A stretch of DNA of 64,000 bases, taken from CALVGQ01 sp964369385. Lineage in GTDB: Bacteria > Bacillota_I > Bacilli_A > Erysipelotrichales > Erysipelotrichaceae. The notes under the pieces are model-generated. The model had not been told where the DNA came from. It ran no database searches and saw only the letters and a program-made list of their open reading frames with translations. How positions within the stretch are numbered: the first letter of the stretch is position 1; every line of letters starts with the position of its first letter. The stretch lies in NCBI GenBank assembly GCA_964369385.1, contig CAYJEY010000002.1:62001-126000 (forward strand). The letters run 5' to 3'. A program made the translations under genes and the position numbers. This document shows, in pieces, positions 60,575 to 64,000 of this stretch.

Positions 60575-62341
60575 TTAATCTTCCTCCACTATTACAAAAT
60601 CATCGCCAAATAAATTGACCATGGTATTTAAATCTTTCTCTTTAATATCTTCTTTTTTTTCTTCTTTTATCACTATTTCTCTCAATGTTAACTTCATTGG
60701 AGATGGTAGCGTTTGTGCATTTCTTCGTTCAATAAACTGTTTTGTAGCATATACAATTTGATCTATTGTTGTTACAAACAAATGCTTATTTACAATTAGT
60801 TCGTTACACATAAAACTTTCCAATTCTTGAATTTGCTCTTGGATTTCATTCACATGTGCTTGATTATCTACTTGAATTAACACAAAGTATTCACCACTCA
60901 CGGCAACCGTACTACTTCTAAGTAACATTGCATAACGAGCACAATGCATTTCTCGACTTTTTCTTTCAATTAACTTCCAACATTCACTGTCTTTTAATTT
61001 TTCTTCTTTGCTTCCTTGTACCATTAATGAAAGTATTTCATCTGTAGTCATAGATTTTGCTTCAAATTCTATGATTTGTTGTGCTGTATTAGTTGTATCA
61101 TCTAATTGTATAACCTTAGGTATACTCATTGAATCATCTTCTTTATCAGTTATTTTTTGCTCTAATTTAGACACTATAGTAGTATTTGGTATTTTTTGTT
61201 CTACCATATTCGCCTTTAAGTGTATACTTGATGACTCCTGTGGAACAACTTGTACATCTGCTTGGCTTTGTAAATCCATTAATTTTAATATAGCAACTTC
61301 AAAATATGAATGAACATTAGATGCTCCTTTATATTTATTTGCAGTTTCCATTAACATATCTGTCATCGCGAGCAATTTAGTAATATTTGATTGAGATAGT
61401 ATTTCTTGAACTTCCTCATTTTTCAATTTAAGTAATAATGATTCATCTTTTGTATATCCATAAATAACTGTTTCTTTTAATACTTCTATTAGGTCTGATG
61501 TTAATCTTCTAATATCAATTCCTTTATCTTTCCAAGCATTGATTTGATTTAAAACTGCTTTTGCATCTTTATTGATTACATATTGTAATACAGTTAGTTT
61601 TTCTTTTACTGTTGTTATACCGTAGATTTCATTAACATGCATAGAATTAATGTCATTTTGAGCATAAGCAATACATTGATCAAGTATGCTCAAGGCATCC
61701 CTCATACCACCATCAGCTAACTCTGCAATTAATCTTATTGCTTCTTCGCTACACTTTATGTTTTCATTACTTACTACTTCACTCAATCGCAGCATCATCT
61801 CCGGTGTTTCAACTTTTGTGAAATCATAACGTTGACATCTTGATATTATAGTCGGTAACACCTTATGTGGTTCTGTTGTAGCTAATACAAAGATTACATG
61901 TGATGGTGGTTCCTCTAATGTTTTCAGTAATGCATTAAATGCACCAGTAGAAAGCATGTGAACCTCATCTATAATGTACACTTTATATGTACTTTCAATT
62001 GGACTGTATTTTACTTTATCTATCAAGCTTCTAATTTCATCAACACCATTATTACTAGCCGCATCAATCTCAACTATATCCGGGTGATTACCTTTTTTTA
62101 TTGATTGACACTGAATACATTGACCACACGGTGAATGTTCTTTATCTAAACAATTTACTGCTTTTGCAAGAATTTTTGCAATTGATGTTTTCCCTGTACC
62201 TCTTGGACCACAAAACAGATATGCGTGAGCAATCTTATTTTGTCTTACAGCGTTTTGAAGCGTTAATACTACATGTTGCTGCCCTACTACCTCTTCAAAG
62301 GAGGCAGGCCGATAAGTCCGATATAGCGCTTTATACCCCAT
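60575..62341 (-). CDS. dnaX: DNA polymerase III subunit gamma/tau
   Basis: This is the clamp-loader ATPase of the replicative polymerase. The 588-residue protein has Walker A GPRGTGKTS, the zinc module CLDKEHSPCGQCIQC, the DEVH-type Walker B IDEVHMLS, the SRC sensor ISRCQRYDF and a long tau C-terminus. AGGAGG lies before the ATG. It heads dnaX-ybaB-recR, with tadA and the SRP RNA just upstream on the same strand, as in Bacillus. Confidence 0.96.
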   Translation of the reverse strand: MGYKALYRTYRPASFEEVVGQQHVVLTLQNAVRQNKIAHAYLFCGPRGTGKTSIAKILAKAVNCLDKEHSPCGQCIQCQSIKKGNHPDIVEIDAASNNGVDEIRSLIDKVKYSPIESTYKVYIIDEVHMLSTGAFNALLKTLEEPPSHVIFVLATTEPHKVLPTIISRCQRYDFTKVETPEMMLRLSEVVSNENIKCSEEAIRLIAELADGGMRDALSILDQCIAYAQNDINSMHVNEIYGITTVKEKLTVLQYVINKDAKAVLNQINAWKDKGIDIRRLTSDLIEVLKETVIYGYTKDESLLLKLKNEEVQEILSQSNITKLLAMTDMLMETANKYKGASNVHSYFEVAILKLMDLQSQADVQVVPQESSSIHLKANMVEQKIPNTTIVSKLEQKITDKEDDSMSIPKVIQLDDTTNTAQQIIEFEAKSMTTDEILSLMVQGSKEEKLKDSECWKLIERKSREMHCARYAMLLRSSTVAVSGEYFVLIQVDNQAHVNEIQEQIQELESFMCNELIVNKHLFVTTIDQIVYATKQFIERRNAQTLPSPMKLTLREIVIKEEKKEDIKEKDLNTMVNLFGDDFVIVEED

Positions 62342-62397
62342 AAATTCCTCCTTGCTTGCATAGATTATTATACCAAATTTCTCTACTTAGTGATACC

Positions 62398-62438
62398 TTT
62401 AAAAGAAAAACTGATGAATTATTACTCAATCTCATCAG
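62398..62438 (-). terminator. Terminator after tadA
   Basis: CTGATGA (62411-62417) and TCATCAG (62432-62438) form the stem; on the minus strand TTTTTCTTTT follows. It overlaps the final tadA codons. Confidence 0.78.
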
Positions 62439-62904
62439 CCTTTTTTTTATTTTGTTTTCTTCTCTCCTTAAAGAAATTACTTATAATTTCAGAACATTCT
62501 TTTTCTAAAATTCCAGATGTAATTTCGGGATAATGATTTAACGTTGGAATTTCATTTATATTAAAGGAACTCCCATAACTACCGCCTTTTTTATCATATG
62601 CACCAAATACAACACGTTTAATTCGTGATTGCATAATAGCACCTGCACACATGGGGCAAGGTTCAAGTGTAACATAAAGAACACAATCTTCTAACCTCCA
62701 AGTGTTTAGTTTTTTACATGCACTTTGGATACATAACAATTCCGCATGATTTAATGATATCTGCTTTGTTTCTCTAGTATTGTGACCCTTAGATATTACT
62801 TTATCCTGATAAACTAATACTGCACCTACAGGAACTTCTTCTTTTTTTAGTGCTTTTTGAGCTTCCTTTAAAGCAAGTTTCATGAAATGATGATCTAAAT
62901 CCAT
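62422..62904 (-). CDS. tadA: tRNA-specific adenosine deaminase
   Basis: TadA converts adenosine 34 to inosine in arginine tRNA. The 160-residue deaminase has the zinc and proton-shuttle motif NHAELLCI and PCPMCAGAI, and GAYDKKGGS. ATG 62904 has GGAGG four bases upstream. The frame is open to 62943 but that part overlaps the 3' end of the SRP RNA gene, so the longer start is rejected. The protein ends in a lysine-rich tail. Confidence 0.94.
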   Translation of the reverse strand: MDLDHHFMKLALKEAQKALKKEEVPVGAVLVYQDKVISKGHNTRETKQISLNHAELLCIQSACKKLNTWRLEDCVLYVTLEPCPMCAGAIMQSRIKRVVFGAYDKKGGSYGSSFNINEIPTLNHYPEITSGILEKECSEIISNFFKERRKQNKKKADEIE

Positions 62905-62919
62905 AGAACCTCCATATAT

Positions 62920-63002
62920 AAAAAAAGTGGTACACACAAGCAATAATTCTTATGGCTGCTACGTTCCCGTCCTGACCAGATTCGAAGTCACTTGTTGTAC
63001 CG
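62920..63002 (-). ncRNA. ffs: Signal recognition particle RNA (small bacterial type)
   Basis: Read on the minus strand, the transcript has closing helix GGTACAACAAG (5') with CTTGTGTGTACC (3'). The conserved SRP core is GGTCAGGACGGGAACG followed by TAGCAGCC, with a GGAA tetraloop on an ACG/CGT stem and the asymmetric AGCAG loop that binds Ffh. The mature RNA is about 73-75 bases (62929-63001), followed by six T residues. Its place between tadA and serS near dnaX is conserved in Firmicutes (scr in Bacillus), though this RNA is the short form without an Alu domain. Confidence 0.93.
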
Positions 63003-63008
63003 TAATTA

Positions 63009-63037
63009 ATTATACATGATTAACTTATCATCGACAA
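63009..63037 (-). promoter_or_regulatory. Promoter of the SRP RNA gene
   Basis: On the minus strand, TTGTCG (-35, 63032-63037) and TATAAT (-10, 63009-63014) are 17 bases apart, with the RNA start about 7-8 bases after the -10 box. Confidence 0.8.
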
Positions 63038-63056
63038 CTATCTATTTACTTTTTTT

Positions 63057-63072
63057 TGTTTCACGTGAAACA
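63057..63072. promoter_or_regulatory. parS centromere site
   Basis: TGTTTCACGTGAAACA is a perfect 16-base palindrome identical to the canonical bacterial parS sequence bound by ParB/Spo0J. It lies two bases downstream of the serS stop codon, in a non-coding gap, about 14 kb from parB. Confidence 0.95.
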
Positions 63073-63074
63073 TT

Positions 63075-64000
63075 TTATTTTACTTCTATTTTTTCTTTGT
63101 GTCCCATATATACTCGAAGTGCCTCTGGAACACGAATACTTCCATCCTCCTCTAAGTTATTTTCTAAAAATGCAATTAACATTCTTGGAGGAGCAACCAC
63201 GGTATTGTTTAATGTATGTGCGAAATACTTTCCTTTTTCCCCTTGAACACGAATACGTAAGCGTCTTGCTTGAGCATCTCCAAGATTCGAGCAACTACCA
63301 ACTTCAAAATATTTCTGTTGACGTGGAGACCACGCTTCTACATCTACACTTTTTACTTTTAAATCAGCTAAATCCCCTGAACAACACTCAATTGTTCTAA
63401 CAGGAACATCTAGTGTTTTAAAGAATTCAACAGTGTATTTCCACATTTTTTCAAACCATTCTGGTGATTCTTCCGGTTTACATACTACAACCATTTCTTG
63501 TTTCTCAAATTGATGGATACGATAAACACCACGTTCTTCAATACCATGTGCCCCTACTTCTTTTCTAAAGCAAGGAGAGTAACTTGTAAGTGCCTCTGGC
63601 AACAACGTTTCATCCAAAATTGTATCAATATATTTTCCGATCATTGAATGTTCACTTGTTCCGATAAGATACAAATCTTCACCTTCAATTTTATACATCA
63701 TATTTTCCATTTCAGAGAAACTCATTACTCCAGATACAACTTCACTACGAATCATATATGGTGGAATAACATATTCAAATCCTTTATCGATCATAAAATC
63801 ACGAGCATAAGATAATACCGCAGAATGCAAACGTGCTATATCACCTCTAAAGTAATAGAAACCTGTACCACTCGTCTTACGAGCGCTATCTAAGTCAATC
63901 CCTTTTAGTTTTTCCATTATCTCAACATGATATGGAATTTCGTAACTTGGAACAACTGGATCACCGAATTTTTCCAATTCTACATTTTCACTATCATCTT
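63075..64000 (-). CDS. serS: Seryl-tRNA synthetase, 5'-truncated by the window
   Basis: This class II synthetase charges tRNA-Ser. About 308 C-terminal residues are present; the frame is open through base 64000, so the N-terminal coiled-coil arm is outside. Motif 2 is CFRKEVGAHGIEERGVYRIHQFEKQEM; motif 3 lies in APPRMLIAFLENN, followed by DGSIRVPEALRVYMG. The motif 2 loop and the HTLNNTVVAPPR stretch differ from the common bacterial pattern (FRxEAGxxGRDTRG). A TTG at 63977 is an internal codon, not a start. The parS site lies directly behind the stop codon. Confidence 0.92.
   Translation of the reverse strand, partial: DDSENVELEKFGDPVVPSYEIPYHVEIMEKLKGIDLDSARKTSGTGFYYFRGDIARLHSAVLSYARDFMIDKGFEYVIPPYMIRSEVVSGVMSFSEMENMMYKIEGEDLYLIGTSEHSMIGKYIDTILDETLLPEALTSYSPCFRKEVGAHGIEERGVYRIHQFEKQEMVVVCKPEESPEWFEKMWKYTVEFFKTLDVPVRTIECCSGDLADLKVKSVDVEAWSPRQQKYFEVGSCSNLGDAQARRLRIRVQGEKGKYFAHTLNNTVVAPPRMLIAFLENNLEEDGSIRVPEALRVYMGHKEKIEVK

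Noticed and set aside
60651..60662. A run of eight A residues (minus strand) in dnaX as a programmed frameshift site
   Set aside because: It lies near codon 560 of 588, far too late to make a gamma-type short form, and no stimulating stem is apparent.
62905..62943. Longer start for tadA
   Set aside because: It would run into the SRP RNA gene and its T tract. GGAGG stands directly before ATG 62904.
1..64000. CRISPR arrays, tRNA genes, rRNA genes, prophage and integrative element modules
   Set aside because: No regularly spaced repeats, no tRNA-like T-arm signatures, no rRNA sequence and no integrase or phage structural proteins were seen. The IS110 remnant is the only mobile DNA recognised.

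Overview
The window is AT-rich, intron-free bacterial DNA with strong Shine-Dalgarno sites. It carries a Firmicutes-type gene set: noc-parA-parB next to rsmG, rnmV-rsmA-ispE, and dnaX-ybaB-recR beside tadA and a small SRP RNA. I infer a low-GC Bacillota, most likely of the Erysipelotrichia type. That placement rests on gene content and protein style, not on a search.

Region 1 (1-3.4 kb) holds the 3' part of addA and a reverse-strand msrB. Region 2 (3.5-25.6 kb, plus strand) is a large alpha-glucan and maltodextrin locus. It encodes a LacI-family regulator, glycogen/maltodextrin phosphorylase, MalQ, a neopullulanase-like GH13, a deacetylase-like protein, a membrane protein, and a MalE-MalF-MalG-MalK-type importer with a small anchored protein. 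These are followed by a GH133 debranching enzyme, type I pullulanase, an oligo-1,6-glucosidase-type GH13, an esterase and a GH31 alpha-glucosidase. Almost all the enzymes lack signal peptides, so the picture is import of oligosaccharides followed by cytoplasmic breakdown. The regulator, phosphorylase and malE promoters carry matching AAAACGTTTT palindromes, and the malE promoter also has a perfect cre-type site. No glycogen synthesis genes are present.

Region 3 (25.6-33.2 kb) is a second, smaller carbohydrate locus. Two AraC-family regulators are divergent from a tight sulfatase, GH13, GH43 and MATE operon. Region 4 (33.2-39 kb) holds feoA-feoB with a 46-residue FeoB-associated protein, a small membrane protein, a truncated IS110 element whose upstream non-coding end is highly structured (possible bridge RNA remnant), and a sensor diguanylate cyclase.

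Region 5 (39-64 kb, all minus strand) is a compact housekeeping block of origin-proximal character: prs, glmU, ispE, rsmA, rnmV, a 3D-domain protein, tatD, mnmE, a FemAB-type transferase, parB, parA, noc, rsmG, an M42 peptidase, a GHL10-like protein, a conserved unknown, mnmG, a PUA/EVE-like unknown, an orphan pilin-like protein, fhs, recR, ybaB, dnaX, tadA, SRP RNA and serS (cut by the window end). A perfect 16-bp parS site lies just after the serS stop codon. Together with the parAB-noc operon it suggests that the chromosomal origin is close, probably to the right of the window.

The best leads for new biology are the IS110 left end, the operator and leader architecture of the mal regulon, the sulfatase-GH13-GH43-MATE operon, and several unknown proteins lodged in conserved operons.
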